64,000 bases of DNA from Sclerodactyla briareus (GCA_026419785.1 JAODTK010005764.1:158544-222543); one strand, 5' to 3'. Positions 1-11,837 are shown, counted from the stretch's first letter. Notes: a model not told the origin generated them from the sequence alone. Program-made: numbers and translations.

Positions 1-97
1 TAATTGGGTATTCATTTGGTGGAAAAATGATATTTGTCAGATTTTGGCTTGTGAACAGAGAATGGATAACTCAACCCCACGGGATGGATTAATTTCA

Positions 98-178
98 GGT
101 GTGGATGGCCATAGAGTAATACATCACCATATGTTTTGGAATCAGGTCAAAAGTCACGAGGTCGAATCTGGGTACACC
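98..178 (+). mobile_element. tRNA-derived SINE head (probable)
   Basis: The stretch resembles the tRNA-like promoter of a SINE. It has a box-A-like segment (TGGCCATAGAGTAATACATC) and, about 40 bases on, a box-B-like GGTCGAATC followed by TGGGTACACC. No clean tRNA cloverleaf forms, so I read it as a decayed SINE head and not a tRNA gene. No tail or target duplication could be fixed. Confidence 0.4.
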
Positions 179-395
179 CCAAACGAGGCCAGAACACTTG
201 TCCGCTAAGCTGAAAGGAGATGGTATGGGTATATGTCATGTAATTAAAGGTCAATGGGTCCATGAAAAATTGATTGGAGCTTGTACTTTTCAATTTTATA
301 GGCCCCTATTATGACAGCGAAACCCCAGAACGAAGTTCAGCATTTGAGTTTCCCGATAAGACACAATCAACTATTGCAATTTGCTTGTGATATCA

Positions 396-486
396 AGAGG
401 GAGGGGGACCACAGGATCCCCTCATGAGGGAGGGGGACCACAGGATTCCCTCATGAGGGAAGGGGGACCACAGGATCCCCTATCAT
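396..486. repeat. 29-bp tandem repeat, three copies
   Basis: Three head-to-tail copies of a unit of about 29 bases made of a purine run (GAGGGAGGGGG) followed by ACCACAGGATCCCCTCAT. The copies differ by one to three bases. It is a short G-rich minisatellite with no coding sign. Confidence 0.8.
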
Positions 487-619
487 GTGCAAACAAGGTG
501 GGATCCAAATAAGAATACAAATCATAACAAAATCCAAAGAATAATTCATCACTTCTAAGTGAATATTTTTTTTTTGTTTATGCTTTTCTAAACAACACCC
601 CAGCAGCCAGACTTGTAGT

Positions 620-815
620 GTTGTGTACATTGACCGAGTACGAGAACATCACTATGAGTACGACTACGAGTACAAAACCATGAGTACTAGTATGGTACGA
701 GTACACAGTTTCCAAAAGATGAGTACGAGTACGTGTACAGAGCTCATGGTACGAGTACGAATTACGAGTACACAACACACAGGTACGAGTACGAAACGGT
801 ACAAACACTAAACCG
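620..815. repeat. GAGTAC-rich degenerate minisatellite, copy 1
   Basis: Dense repetition of GAGTAC/TACGAG hexamers, broken by ACAAAACCATGA-type spacers. It opens with ACTTGTAGTG and GTACATTGAC, which also open the second block near 1.54 kb, so the two blocks are direct-oriented relatives. Tyr/Glu/Ser-rich ORFs over it are artefacts of the repeat. Confidence 0.75.
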
Positions 816-1535
816 AGTACAAGATTTCTCGCATCAGTTAATAATATAATAATATCTGGAGACTATCCGGGTTAGGCTCAATGCTCAATGGTACGTCCCC
901 ACTGCCGGAGTTTGGTATCAACTGTCAGCTCCATTCAAGACTTGCTGAAGGTGGTAGCAATGTGGCAATCACTGCAAGCAGCCGACGCGCTGAATTAACC
1001 ACATGTCCTATGTATACGAGTCACAAAATTATGAGCATGCACTCGGACTATTACTGTATTAGTACCTAATACAGTAAGCGTAATTTCAAACAGATAGCTA
1101 TAACATGGCTGGTAGCAAAAGGGGTATTCTTATGAGGTTACCACTTTGCATAAGTTTTACCAAATATGATATATATTTTTCATAACCCCTCTAGAGATAT
1201 TGAAAGGATTAGCAGTGTTGGGCCACACTGATCACCTTAGCCACCTTCAAGGGCAACTGAGATATTTTTGGATTAATGGATAAAATTCGAGCTCCAATTG
1301 CTCTCTCAGTCTTCCATCCACTATATTCTAAGCATATACTCTATTTGGGGAACTGCATGGTGGCTACACAATAATGAGTATAAATAATAGGCATTGTAGA
1401 AAGGTAGCAGGTGCAAACACAAGGTAATACAATAGTGTGAATTCTTGAATGTGAAAAACATTGAATCAGTTATATGTTCGTGATGTGTTTTCAATTGTGA
1501 GTATGAGACCAACAGACCATACAAGTATGATAATA
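816..1535. other. Spacer with no recognised feature
   Basis: AT-rich single-copy-looking sequence between the two GAGTAC-rich blocks. I see no exon, RNA gene or transposon end in it. Confidence 0.4.
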
Positions 1536-1762
1536 AAACTTGTAGTGTGAGTACATTGACTCGAGTTACGGTTGAGACGGTACGGCATTCTGCGTACGAG
1601 TACGAGTACAAAACCCATGAGTACGAGTACGAGTACAAAACCCATGAGTACGAGTACACGTTTTTCAAAAGTGCTAGTACGAGTACAGATCCCATGAGTA
1701 CGAGTACAAGAAAATGTACTCGAGTACGGACTCGAGTACGAGTACGGACTTGAGTACTAAAG
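1536..1762. repeat. GAGTAC-rich degenerate minisatellite, copy 2
   Basis: Same composition as the block at 0.62-0.82 kb: runs of GAGTACGAGTAC with AAAACCCATGAGTAC spacers, opening with ACTTGTAGTG. The repeat of both the opening and the hexamer field suggests two copies of one element about 0.93 kb apart. Confidence 0.75.
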
Positions 1763-2194
1763 TCTGCCAGCAGCCGACCAATGAAGGGCCGGTTCCAAAT
1801 CCACCACCCAAAGGTGGCAGCAAACTTCCTCCAGTTGAGGCAGCAGAAAGCCAGCAGACTGATGAAATCCTCAACTCAATTCTACCCCAAAATCAGTACA
1901 CAAGACTCTTCAAACGTGCAATGCACATGAAATAGTGCAGGTATTATTAGCTGATTGCTCATAGCATTGCGGTGACAATTGTCATTCGATCCATTTGTAC
2001 ATGTAGCCTATATACCATTCCAAACTAATTTGGCGCATTTGGCCCCTGTTCACGCTACTGTATTAAATGGGTGGGAAAGTCGGATTCTGACAGTATTTAG
2101 CCCAAACCAGCTATGCTGGTGGAGCAAAAGTTCGCAAAAGTTAAATAACTACAGCGTATCAAACGGCGGATTAAGACAACGAAAAGGATGCTCT

Positions 2195-2445
2195 CATTAT
2201 CAGTCCCGCCGACCTTCGATCTCGCGGACCCTTTTACGAATTTTGGTCTCGTGGACCCTTTTACTTTCGGTCCAAGCGGGACCCGTTCATCTCGCGGATC
2301 CTTTCTCACTTCCGGTCTCGCTGACCCTTTCTCACTTCCGGTCTCGCGGACCCTTCATCACTTTCGGTCTCGCAGAACATTTCGACACTCCGACGGTCGG
2401 TCTCGCAAACCTTCGGTCTCGTGGGCCGTCGGTCTCGTGGGCTAC
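2195..2445. repeat. 26-27-bp minisatellite with GGTCTCG core
   Basis: About nine degenerate units of the form CGGTCTCGCGGACCC plus TTTCTCACTTC, often with one or two substitutions. Frames open through it give Arg/Ser/Pro-rich peptides that reflect the repeat and not a gene. A pure G run of about 15 bases lies just downstream near 2.50-2.52 kb. Confidence 0.75.
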
Positions 2446-2529
2446 CCCAGTTACCCGACAGTTTAAACCAGAGCATCAAGGAAAGGCATTTGGCGGGCTG
2501 GAGGGGGGGGGGGGGGCTCCACGGTAAAT

Positions 2530-3120
2530 ATAATACTGTGATAGAAGTTATTTACATGAACTTGGAATGCGGCAAGCGTATTTGTATCTACCCACTTGCC
2601 AGATGAATTCCTAAATAGTCATCAATATATCTGGAATAATGCAAGGGTTTCAGGCTCGATTCCAAGAAGATAGTGGCATAACAGGGAGCCTTGTCGTGCC
2701 CATGGCAGTACGTACCTTCATTTGCACGTTAGTATTGCCATTGAATGTGAAGAATGGCTGGTGAGGATGAAATAATCAAGTGGGACAGGTCTTCGAGACC
2801 TCACTGTTCCACAGTGTGAGGTAGAAATCTTTGCACGCGAAGGTTCGTGCGTCATGGAGAAGTGTTACTAACGTGATGTGTAATTCATGGGAACGAGGAG
2901 GGAACCCTAAGGGAGGTGTCCGATGGGACTTAAGATTGAGGAAGTGGGTGTGTCCTTGAGGTAGCTGTTGATTTAGTTAGTTAAAGGGTTCAGAGTCACC
3001 TATCCAGAATAGGTATTCGGGCAGGATGCCAATTGCGATACTAACGGGTCTGGCGGGGAGGGGGATGGGGGGGGAGGGGGTGATTTCATAGATTTAGACA
3101 GGTCAACGTAGCTTCGGTCT
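2530..3120. other. Spacer with no recognised gene
   Basis: Unique-looking sequence ending in a G-rich run near 3.05-3.08 kb. Nothing coding or RNA-like could be supported. Confidence 0.35.
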
Positions 3121-3124
3121 TTCA

Positions 3125-3400
3125 TTTCAGGTGGTTAGAAACAATTCCGGTGATTTATGCACCTTGGGTAGGGTATAGAACGTACCGATCATGGGATTGC
3201 ATCGGGAATGAATCGCCTCCACCTTGCTGCCTGTATGTGTTGATATACAGCGAAATAGGTTCGTGGCCTCTTTGGTAGTTGTTTCCTCGGATCTTCGGTG
3301 CGTGTCTTGTAGAAATTGGGTGTCAGACACGCTGTTATTCCGCTCCGTCGATATATTTATGGGTATCCAGAATGGTGATAGTTCCTAATTGAGGTCCTCT
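3125..3400 (-). pseudogene. Penelope-like retroelement reverse transcriptase fragment
   Basis: The minus strand encodes FYTLPKVHK (3,154-3,180), matching the FYxLPKxHK signature near the start of the RT palm of Penelope-like elements. About 50 residues upstream lies SDTQF, preceded in another frame by an ITILDTHKYID-like stretch near 3.34-3.40 kb. Both fit the block before FYxLPKxHK in that family. At least one frame change separates them, and the frame is lost after PKVHK, so this is a dead, truncated copy. No GIY-YIG endonuclease segment was found. The family call rests on the motif order. Another reverse transcriptase class is less likely. Confidence 0.6.
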
Positions 3401-3850
3401 GGAATGGCGTTCCACGGAAGAGGTGCGGAAGTACTGGAAGCTTCGGTCGCCGGAAGACGGGGAGCTGGAAGACGCTCGCGGGGTTGTAACGAAAAGGAGA
3501 GACCTCGTACTGTGTGACGATCAAGATTCTAGAGGTATGCCAGGTGTGCCACATTTTAGAGACCCGAAACACAAAGATAAGGATTTGTATTCAATCCGGA
3601 CGTGAATGGGCAAGCCAGGGAGGTCCCATTGAATTAAGGCCCGTACGTCCACGGAGCACGCGACCCCGCGGTGCGATATTTATTATCGTACGATGACTTT
3701 GTGTTAACACTGCAGGCGACATTCAGCTTTATTGCGCCGCGATATTCTGCCAACGGAGTTGTCATTTGGAATAGGCAGAAGAGAAAGAAAACCAGGGAGA
3801 AGAAAAAAGGCGTAGTGATTCCTCGACTGATCCTGACTTGATCACGCTAA
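3401..3850. other. Spacer next to the Penelope-like fragment
   Basis: May hold further decayed element sequence, but no motif is readable. Short ORFs occur on both strands without family resemblance. Confidence 0.3.
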
Positions 3851-3854
3851 GCAT

Positions 3855-5365
3855 TTCAATTTATCTTCAATAGGATCATGGTAGTACTCATAATAGGGAA
3901 CTCAGATACCATGTATGAAGAGGTCTTGTTCACAAGCTGGAGTTGCCAAAATATCAGTTGTTCACAATATCGCCATTTCGTCCCAAACTGGCTCCAGTCA
4001 CACCAAAAACGATAGGGTTCTTGTTTTTCCCATAAGAAAGATGCATACCGAATTTTCAACCTGATCAGATCAGGCATTCTGGGCTCTTTGGATAATAAGA
4101 TTTGTTAAGATGACTCTCTGACCTCAGATGACCAAAACATATAAGGACGTGTAACTCATTATGGGGAAACCATATGCCAAATATGCACTGATCCATCCAA
4201 TTGGGGGAAAGTTATCGTGTTACCGAGATAAAGGGGTCAAGTTATCTATTTTCACAATTTCCAATTTTTTCCCCAAGAGCGACCCCGATGACACCAAAAC
4301 AAAAGGGTTCTTGTACTCCTCATAAGCAAGTTGCATACCGAATTTCACCCTGATCGGATCAGGCATTCTCAACTAGTTTCGTGGAACAGATCTTCTCAGA
4401 CGTTGACGTTTCTTGACCTCAAATGACTGTGACCCGGACCCCAAAACCAACAGGGATCATGTACTCATTATGGGGAACCCATATACCAAGGATTAGCTTC
4501 AGCATCCAAGCAGGGGCGAGTTATGTGTTAACGAGCTAAATGTGCCAATTATCAATTTCACATTTCCATTTTCTCAAAATCTGACCCCGGATTGCACACC
4601 AAAAAACAATAGGATCCCTGTACTCCTCTAAGAAAGAGCATACCAAATTTCAACCGGATCGAACCAGTATTCTGAAAAACTTATCGTGTGTGAACAATAT
4701 TTTCCAGACTTTGACCTGAAATGACCTTCGACCTGACTCAAAACATATGGATCATTTACTCAGTATTGGGGCCACCCAAAACCAAGTATGAACTTCATCC
4801 ACACATGTGCGAGCGAGTTATCATGTTAACGAGCTAAAATTTGCCAAATTATCAATTTTTCACAATTTCCCAAAAAATTGTTCTCCAATCTCACTTCCGC
4901 GGTTCCACCAAAACTTATGGTTCCTGTACTCCTCACAAGAAAGCTGCATACTGATTTCAATCTGATCGGACAGGCATTCCGGACTTATCGTGTTACAATA
5001 TTTTTTCAGACTTTTGACCTCTCTTGCCACAAGTCCTGACGCCAAACATAGGAATCCTGGACTCTTATTGACTTGATCCATCCAAGTACGGGCGAGTTAT
5101 CGTGTTTAAAGAGCTAAAATTTGCCAAATTATCAATTTTACACAATATCCCATTTCCCCCCCCAAATCTCTCGCCGATTCACACAAAAACGATAGGGTTC
5201 ATGTACTCCTCATAAGAAAAGCGGCATGCCGAATTTAAACCTGATCAGACCAGGCTTTCTGATACAAGATTTTCAAACTTTGAACTTCAGATGACCTTTG
5301 ACCTGACCCCAAAACAACGGATCATGTACTCATTATGGGGAACCCATATACCAAGGATGACGGAT
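3855..5365. repeat. Tandem repeat, five units of about 295 bp
   Basis: The phrase built around CCTGATCAGATCAGGCATTCT recurs near 4,065, 4,350, 4,655, 4,960 and 5,243, a spacing of about 285-305 bases. Each unit also carries an ACAAAAACGATAGGGTTC-type segment and a GACCTCAGATGACC-type segment. Units are substantially diverged. A related single unit lies at about 7.47-7.87 kb and another near 40.3-40.4 kb, so this is a dispersed repeat with local amplification. No protein is conserved across units. Confidence 0.8.
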
Positions 5366-5379
5366 CCCTCTGGCTGGCG

Positions 5380-5885
5380 TCAGACCACACACACACACAC
5401 ACTGCCATGACTACATAGATTCCTCTGACTTCGTCATGAATCCAAATCAAAATCTCGCGGATTTCTTTTTTTGTTTACAGATAGGATCAATCTAGGACCC
5501 TGATCATGTATTACCGTGGATAGACACCAGCGAAATATTGCCTTTTCTTCACGACCTTTTTGCCCCGGATATTATCGTCCAGGAGTGAAAGCCCTACACG
5601 AATGCAACTTGCTTCGGACGAAACGAAGGTGCTATGGCGATTTCATTTCTGGCACATAGTTTACAGTATATGGCGGTAATTAAACTCATAACATTTTAGC
5701 GTAAATTATGCTATTGAGTCGTCTAGTTTTCATGATTTCTGTGTGGTCCCCATTGGTCCTGAGATAATTAAAATGAGAAAGTGGTTCACTCATTTAAGTC
5801 TTGTGCTCATTTGCATAATTTAGCCAATTTTAGACACATGCCCATAAAACCTTACTCCTTATATAGTCACAATCATTCATATAAT
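5380..5885. other. Spacer with short AC microsatellite
   Basis: Contains a short (AC)n run near 5,388-5,402. The rest shows no supported feature. Confidence 0.35.
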
Positions 5886-5997
5886 TGAAATGGTTCACTG
5901 ATTATAAGCCGTTTCTATCAGCATCATCTACGTCGGCGGTTCCACTTCTAGTGGTTGGCGGTTCATGGCTGTACCCTGGTAGTAATACACTACTGTC

Positions 5998-6640
5998 CTT
6001 GGTTTTTGTGGTGGTTCAGGCCGTGTCCACACACTATTACCTTTTAGTTCATATTGGCACGTATGTCTTTCATTTCCGTTCTTCTTTCCACCTTGTAAAC
6101 CGTTCCACCAATCCTCATACTCTCTGCACCGATGGTCAGGTCATCAGCATACAGAATCCCCATAGTCAGCCCACACAAATGCTCCGAGACATTGCCTCAA
6201 GTACAATTATTACATGAGTGGACTTGGACTGCCCCTGTGGTGCCCCCAACCTCAAACGGCTCACTATAGCTCCCTCTCACTCCGATTTCTTCTTTCATCC
6301 GGACGGCACCAATTTCACCAGCCATTCATCTACCCCAAGCGATCTCATAGACCACAATAAGACCTCTCTTCCGGGACCCCACGAATGCTTTTTCAAGATC
6401 GATAAAAGCGAAAAAGTATAAAAGTAGAGGTTCTTGTTCTATAGCAAGATACTTTTCCTGGAGTTGCGCAGGAAAAAAAATGGTACCTATGGTACCCCTC
6501 CCGGGTATAAAACCGAACTGCACTTTGTTTACAGAGGTTCTCACGAATAATAACACTCTCCACTACCTTCTGGTTTGTTCTCAGCAGCTTCGGCCCCGTA
6601 GGTAGTTCCAGCCTCGAGAGCATCACCCCGTGCCTTTAGA
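5998..6640 (-). pseudogene. LINE (non-LTR) reverse transcriptase, broken
   Basis: Reading the minus strand across frames gives ordered RT motifs: a KVVESVI-type stretch, QFGFIPGRGT (6,491-6,520), a QLQEKYLA segment, FAFIDLEKAF (6,383-6,412), and the catalytic ILYADDLTI core with YADD at 6,140-6,151. A KxxVxGHGLN-like block follows near 6.0-6.04 kb. This is the order found in LINE polymerases. Several frameshifts and stops break it, and the sequence between the FAFIDLEKAF and YADD motifs is shortened, so it cannot make an active enzyme. Flanking endonuclease sequence was not recognised. The clade is uncertain. Confidence 0.8.
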
Positions 6641-6834
6641 GCAGTTTATGATGAAAGCTCTCTCTCTCTCTGCTAGGATTTTTCATCCGGGATTATGATG
6701 CGGTTAGTTAGCGCTGTGCTGTGTTGACACTTCGAGGGAAAGCCTTTATCATTTCAGCGTTGGCATTCGATGGGCCAGGATCTTTGCCAGGCTTGCATCA
6801 TGTACAATTCTGATGAGGAACAAAGTAGCCGCAA

Positions 6835-7345
6835 AACGTCCATCCAAGTTTCGTTCAAATCTGACAAAGTTTGGAAAATCGCATAAATTTCGCACAATTT
6901 GACCTTCGATGACCTTGAAATGACCTCCACATTTTTCGGGATCAACTATAGTCCCTACCACCAAGTTTCGTTCAAATCTGACAAGTTTGGAATATCGCAT
7001 AAATTTAGCAAATTTGACCTTCGATGACCTTGAATGACCTCCACATTTTTCGGGATCAACTATAGTCCCTACCACCAAGTTTCGTTCGAATCCGACTACT
7101 TGAAAATTTTGCATAAATTATGCAAATTAGCGGCCCCCATCATCGCAGTGATGCGCCTTTCGATCTCATCCGAGATTTTACTAGGGCGGACTTGCGTACC
7201 AAGTGTTTCAGATAATTGGAATAAAGCGTTTGTTAATTAAGCTGTTAGGGCCGCGAACAAAACGTTTCCGGCCGGGGGCGCGGAAGCCCGGGACACGGTG
7301 GCAGCGAGCAGCCCGGCTACACACCCAAAAACAATCTACTATTCC
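6835..7345. repeat. Dispersed TGACCT-rich repeat with tandem 114-bp monomers
   Basis: Two to three monomers of about 114 bases carry CTATAGTCCCTACCACCAAG and TTTCGTTCAAATCTGAC, each followed by clustered TGACCT hexamers. The right part (about 7.16-7.34 kb, ending in a GC-rich segment) has a homologue at about 33.12-33.29 kb, so both are copies of one composite element. Reverse-oriented relatives lie near 27.2-27.6 kb. Confidence 0.65.
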
Positions 7346-7469
7346 ACGGGACACTTCCACGCGTGTAGCGGGGATGGGGGATAAATTGAGATGATAAATA
7401 CCATGACTACAGTTTTTCACTGGGGCTTTTATCAACACAAGGGTTTGCCCAGACTCTGCATGCTGAACT

Positions 7470-7870
7470 CAGATAACCTTTGACATGACCCCAAAAAAAG
7501 AGAGGAATCTTGGTAATAACTTGAGGGAAACCCATCATACCTAAGTATGAGCTTGATTCATTCAAGTGGTCGGGCGACGGTAGAGTGTCCCCAAAGAAAT
7601 AATTACAATATAATTTCCTCAACAATGTTTCCACCATTTTGAACCGAAAATAACTTCCATCAAACCAAAAACAACCTCGTTTTGGTACGTCACCCATGGG
7701 AAATGGCACGTATGCCAAAAAAGTTTCAGTTTGACTCGGCCAAGCCGTTCTCGACTTATCAGGTCCAACCCAAGGGTTTTCAGACTTTTACCAATCTGCG
7801 TGCGACCCTTGACCTGATGCCAACCAACAAAAACAACAGAGCTCATGTACCTTCATAATAAGAAAACCCC
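7470..7870. repeat. Isolated relative of the 295-bp repeat
   Basis: Shares the layout of the 3.86-5.37 kb units: a GACCCCAAAA segment, a CCAAAAACAACCTCG segment, then a GACTCGGCCAAGCCGTTCTC-type block. Similarity is partial. No gene is visible. Confidence 0.5.
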
Positions 7871-8029
7871 ACAATAACAAACGTATGAGATCAATTCCCA
7901 ATTAAAATATGCAAATTTATGCAAATTTGGGACGAAAAGTGGACGCACCTCGACGAACTCTTCGCCATACACCTCCACACAAAATTTTAGAATGATGGCT
8001 TTCATGGTTCAGGAATATCAAACTACATA

Positions 8030-8125
8030 TAGGGAGGGACAGACAGCGGACAGATTGAAAGACAGACAACAAAGTGATCACTATTTCTCGCCTTGAACAA
8101 AGTTCAGGCGAGACAAAAAACTGAC
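8030..8125. repeat. Element end: GACA-rich tract, GATCAC and a hairpin
   Basis: A GACAGACA-rich tract is followed by GATCACTATT and then a strong inverted repeat (8,086-8,113). TCTCGCC pairs with GGCGAGA and TGAAC with GTTCA around a short loop, and the hairpin is followed by ACAAAAAA. The same order occurs near 8.3 kb, 19.6 kb and 29.2 kb, so this is probably the end of a dispersed transposon family. Confidence 0.6.
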
Positions 8126-8294
8126 AATTATCACAGAAATTCAACCTAGTCTGCCAGATTTCACATATTGGCCCATACTGACCTTTCAATACTTTACCAT
8201 GGGTCAATAAAAATTAGGTCAACATCAGTTAAGGGAATTAAACAGTTGAGAGCCCACGAAAAACCAACAAAGTTTTACAGCGAATGGATGAGGT

Positions 8295-8385
8295 GTGGAC
8301 AGACAGACAGACTGATAGATAGAATAGCGGACTGTGGCTGATCACAATAGCACAACCAGCAGTTGGTTTGGGCTGGAAATGAAAC
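8295..8385. repeat. Element end: GACA-rich tract, GATCAC, decayed hairpin
   Basis: GGACAGACAGACAGACTGAT leads to GATCACAATAGC and a weak inverted repeat (CCAGCAGTTGG). It is the same end-type as at 8.03-8.12 kb, with a degraded stem. Confidence 0.5.
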
Positions 8386-8389
8386 AATG

Positions 8390-10130
8390 GAAAATCATTA
8401 GAAAAAGAGGATAAGTATATAATAACTCAATTCGATCTATTTGGATACTTAACTTCTTATACTCTGTGTTATATAGTTACATAAATAGTATCGGGAACAT
8501 CCTCAGTGAATGCCCATGTCAGTAGAGACAGGTTAAAATGTTCCTAAAACACTCAGGAGTCACACCCCTGTCCCCTCCTATCTTATAAACCTTGACATTA
8601 GCAGGGTAAAAAAGCTTGTTTTGCAGGGCAAAAATACAGATTTCGCAGCGCAATACCTGGATGATATTAATAACCAAAAACTAATTACGCCAAGGCAACA
8701 AAGCCATCTTGTCCATGTGAGCATGTAATCAACTGCACTCTAACTCCTTGTGGAGCAGCAGTAGCCACCCGCAGCTGAAAAAATAGAGTGTATTTTTAAG
8801 ATTTGGCACACAAAAATGTCAGAGGGGCAAGTCATTACTCCCACTCAATAAATAACAGTGAATTACACCCTTGAAAAACATTCTAGGATTTGAATCCTAA
8901 TATAAATTTAATAAGAAGTAATTCATAATGTGTCAGTGTCGCTGCTATCAGGAGGAAAAGATTCATCTGGAGACTAAACAGTATGTGGCCGTGGAGTAAC
9001 AGAGCATATATAATGTTTGCATTGATGTATTCGTGGATGGTATCCAACATCAGCGGGACGTTAGGTTGGGGGGGATGGGGTAACCATCCTGACAAGAGTA
9101 CTCATAATAATTGTGGCAACACCTCGAACGCCGATAATCTATTCAGTTCGACATAGGTGCACCAGGGCACATTGACGATCACTTATGTCACAGATTCTTA
9201 TCTATGACTAACTCTTTCCACTCCCCCTGCCTCCAGGAATCACCAACCCAAAATTGTTGCACATATTTATTGTGAAATTCCAAGGTTCAAAATGGTTTCT
9301 TCTTTTTTTCCTTCTGTTCTTTCACATGCCAGCCAGGCTATAACCAAAGCTCCAGGTGCTCAATAAAATAAAATATTAATAGATGGGACTTGTATAGTGC
9401 CCTAGTATGTCACTGAGTTGTCTGCTTCAGAGACCACAGGAACCAGAGAGTATAGTGACAGCAGTATAATTCAGAGCTGTGTAATCAACCTCCCTCACAG
9501 CAGCAGCTATTACAAAGCCTAACAGTCCAAATTAGCACCTGTATGGGGCCCCTTGACCAGGGCCACAATGTAGTCCCTAATCACGCGTTACAAGATTTGA
9601 AATTACAACTTCGTGATCATCTGGAGTAAGCAAAACAGTGTAATATCAGTAATGTAGTAGTCTCCTTGGTAGCTTCCCATGAAAGTAGTGCCAAGGAAAC
9701 ACATTGTATGGTTTTTCAAGGCAATAGTTGAACTGACCAGCTGCAGTTGATCCTGCCTGTATACTGCTTGTGTCGATCAATGCTCCACTATTGCACAAGA
9801 GTCCTACACTCTTGATTCGGCCATGGTACAACAGGAGCTGTTCTACTAAATAGTACCAGTCTGAATGTCACAAAGAGTAGTATCCCTTCATAACTACACA
9901 ACGGCTTATTATTCAACTATTACCAGAGGAAGAACCCTCTGTAAGTGATCTAGAAGTGATTTGAACAACGTTGAAGGTAATGTGGAACCTTCATCATAAT
10001 ACAATGCAGTAACACCATTCCTGGCATCTTTGGTATTCATGTCACACGGCTCTTTAGGATGTGACGCTTTGCAAGGAAACATTCCCGGTTAGAATTCAAG
10101 CAGTCACTAGACTTTTTTCCCTGCTGTATG
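8390..10130. other. AT-rich spacer with no recognised gene
   Basis: Contains short ORFs only, none with family resemblance. No RNA gene or transposon end could be supported. Confidence 0.35.
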
Positions 10131-10139
10131 GCAGTTGTG

Positions 10140-10445
10140 ATGGGCGGGGTCCTGGTCTTCACTTCATGGTTCCACTGTGTACATGGGTTTGTGGTAGTTT
10201 TGGGGTACTTGCCAACAAGTCTTGTCAGTGAGCGGTGTGAGAAGCAAGTGGGGCCCGGATTTTTCCGCTCCTCCCTGTTTCGAGAAAGTGGTCAAAACCT
10301 GGCGTCACTGATTGTCCTTTCAAAGGGGAAGTTAATTGGGTGAAATGGGTACACCCCTGCCTCGATACCTTTTGAGCACTAGTCGAGAAGAAAGTGCGTG
10401 TCATCGCCGGTGCTCATCCACGATCAATGTGGTCCATGGTTCCTT
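10140..10445 (-). repeat. Left arm of a 300-bp inverted repeat
   Basis: Reverse-complement homology to 11,385-11,690. Matching landmarks include GCACTAGTCGAGAAGA, TGCTCATCCACGATCAA and GAGAAAGTGGTCA. The arms are diverged by many substitutions and indels. In this arm the coding-like frame of the right arm is disrupted. Confidence 0.65.
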
Positions 10446-11384
10446 GATGAGCCTTACTTTGCTTCTTGAACCTGCAGAATTCAAATCAAATAAAGGAGTA
10501 TGATCAATAGATTACAACTTCAAATCACATTGTGCACACAAAAGGCCCACATCCATACTGCGGTTGGGTCATTAGCATATTACTGGATTGTCCACGCTCC
10601 CCGAGCGGGAATGATGGTAACCTTGGTGAGGTATCTTCTGGAAAGTATGAGGACAATAAGTGGTAGTCCTATTCGGAAGTTCACAGGTGTATCGTTAGTT
10701 ACTACAGTGATGCATACCATAGCAAAAAACTGACTAGTCACTAATTATCAGGGGTCATATCTGTGAAGCGCTTTGAGAATGCATAATAGTGAAAGAGTGA
10801 TATTTGAAGAAACAAAACTTTATATATAATATTCATTATTAGAATGATACAGCAGTTCAACTCATACAGACCTCTGGCAGACCACTAACGGGGACAATAT
10901 TCAACCTGAGACCGCCAGAAATTGAAACGAAGATTGCACGATTCCATGCAGCACCAGCTAAACTGTTGAATGATAGGCTTGGGGGTCCTAAGTTGCTGGT
11001 TGCAGGACCCCCCGCCGGTGTGGATGGGGCGACATTCAGATCACATCAGCTATGGCTTCCTTACTCTCGGTAAGCAAAACCCCCCCCCCTTTTGTTCCTT
11101 GTTCACAGGTATGATCGGCTGGAGGTCCTGTCAATACCCTCAAGAAGGAATCATCACGAGAAGCCACCATCTCTGAGATCATTGCTCGAGAAAACTTAAC
11201 AAAATAATATTGAACAATCTAAATAAGAAATTTAGAGTCAAAAACTTTTGTGTGCAGCTTGAGATCGTGTGCTTAGCAAGCTACTGCTGGTCTCATTTGG
11301 TACCAGCAGAGGTGGATTGATCTATAGAAGATGTGATGTTATTTGATTTGATGTTTACGGGTTCAGGAAGCCAATTTTGACTCA

Positions 11385-11690
11385 TCGTGGAACCCTAACC
11401 AAGTTTTTGATCGTGGATGAGCATTGGTGATAACTTGGCTTCTCTTCTCGACTAGTGCTAGATGATAGCGGGGCAGGACGTGACACCAAGTCCTGCTCCG
11501 GGGCCGCATTTTACGTCCCCATCCGACGGACGATCCGCGAACTCCAGGACTGACCACTTTCTCCGACGGAGGAGCGGAGAAGAGTTCGACGCGACGATCA
11601 CAGCCCGACTACGAGAACCTATTGCAAGTGCCCCCGAAACAACCGCCCGAAATCACCAAGCCCACCGCTCAACAGCAGGACCAGGAACCT
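11385..11690 (+). repeat. Right arm of the 300-bp inverted repeat
   Basis: Counterpart of 10,140-10,445 in opposite orientation, leaving about 940 bases between arms. The arrangement fits two opposed copies of one element or a fold-back transposon. No terminal duplication could be fixed. Confidence 0.65.
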
Positions 11691-11837
11691 AAGCCCAGGA
11701 ACCCGCCAGTCGAACTGCAAAATACAGCCACTTCGGAAAAACGTCCCCGGTGTGATCGGCGGAATTCGAAACCCAGGGACTTGTGCATGCAAGAGCGACA
11801 TGAGGGATTCGGTCTCTTATTCTCCGTCGCTTACTAA
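11483..11837 (+). CDS. Unknown Pro/Gln/Arg-rich coding-like fragment
   Basis: An open frame of about 118 codons with no clear start ATG. It is GC-rich compared with its AT-rich surroundings and gives a hydrophilic product with segments such as DYENLLQVPPKQPPE, QQQDQEPKPRNPP and SEKRPRC. No domain is recognised and no membrane segment is present. Most of it lies in one arm of a large inverted repeat whose other arm (10,140-10,445) has lost the frame, so a transposon-encoded N-terminal or gag-like segment is the likeliest explanation. An exon of a host gene cannot be excluded. Composition unlike the neighbours is the main evidence that it was once coding. Confidence 0.35.

Noticed and set aside
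8883..9095. Possible MLLE-domain exon on the minus strand
   Set aside because: Leucine-rich but lacks the family's KITGMLLE pattern and any splice context.
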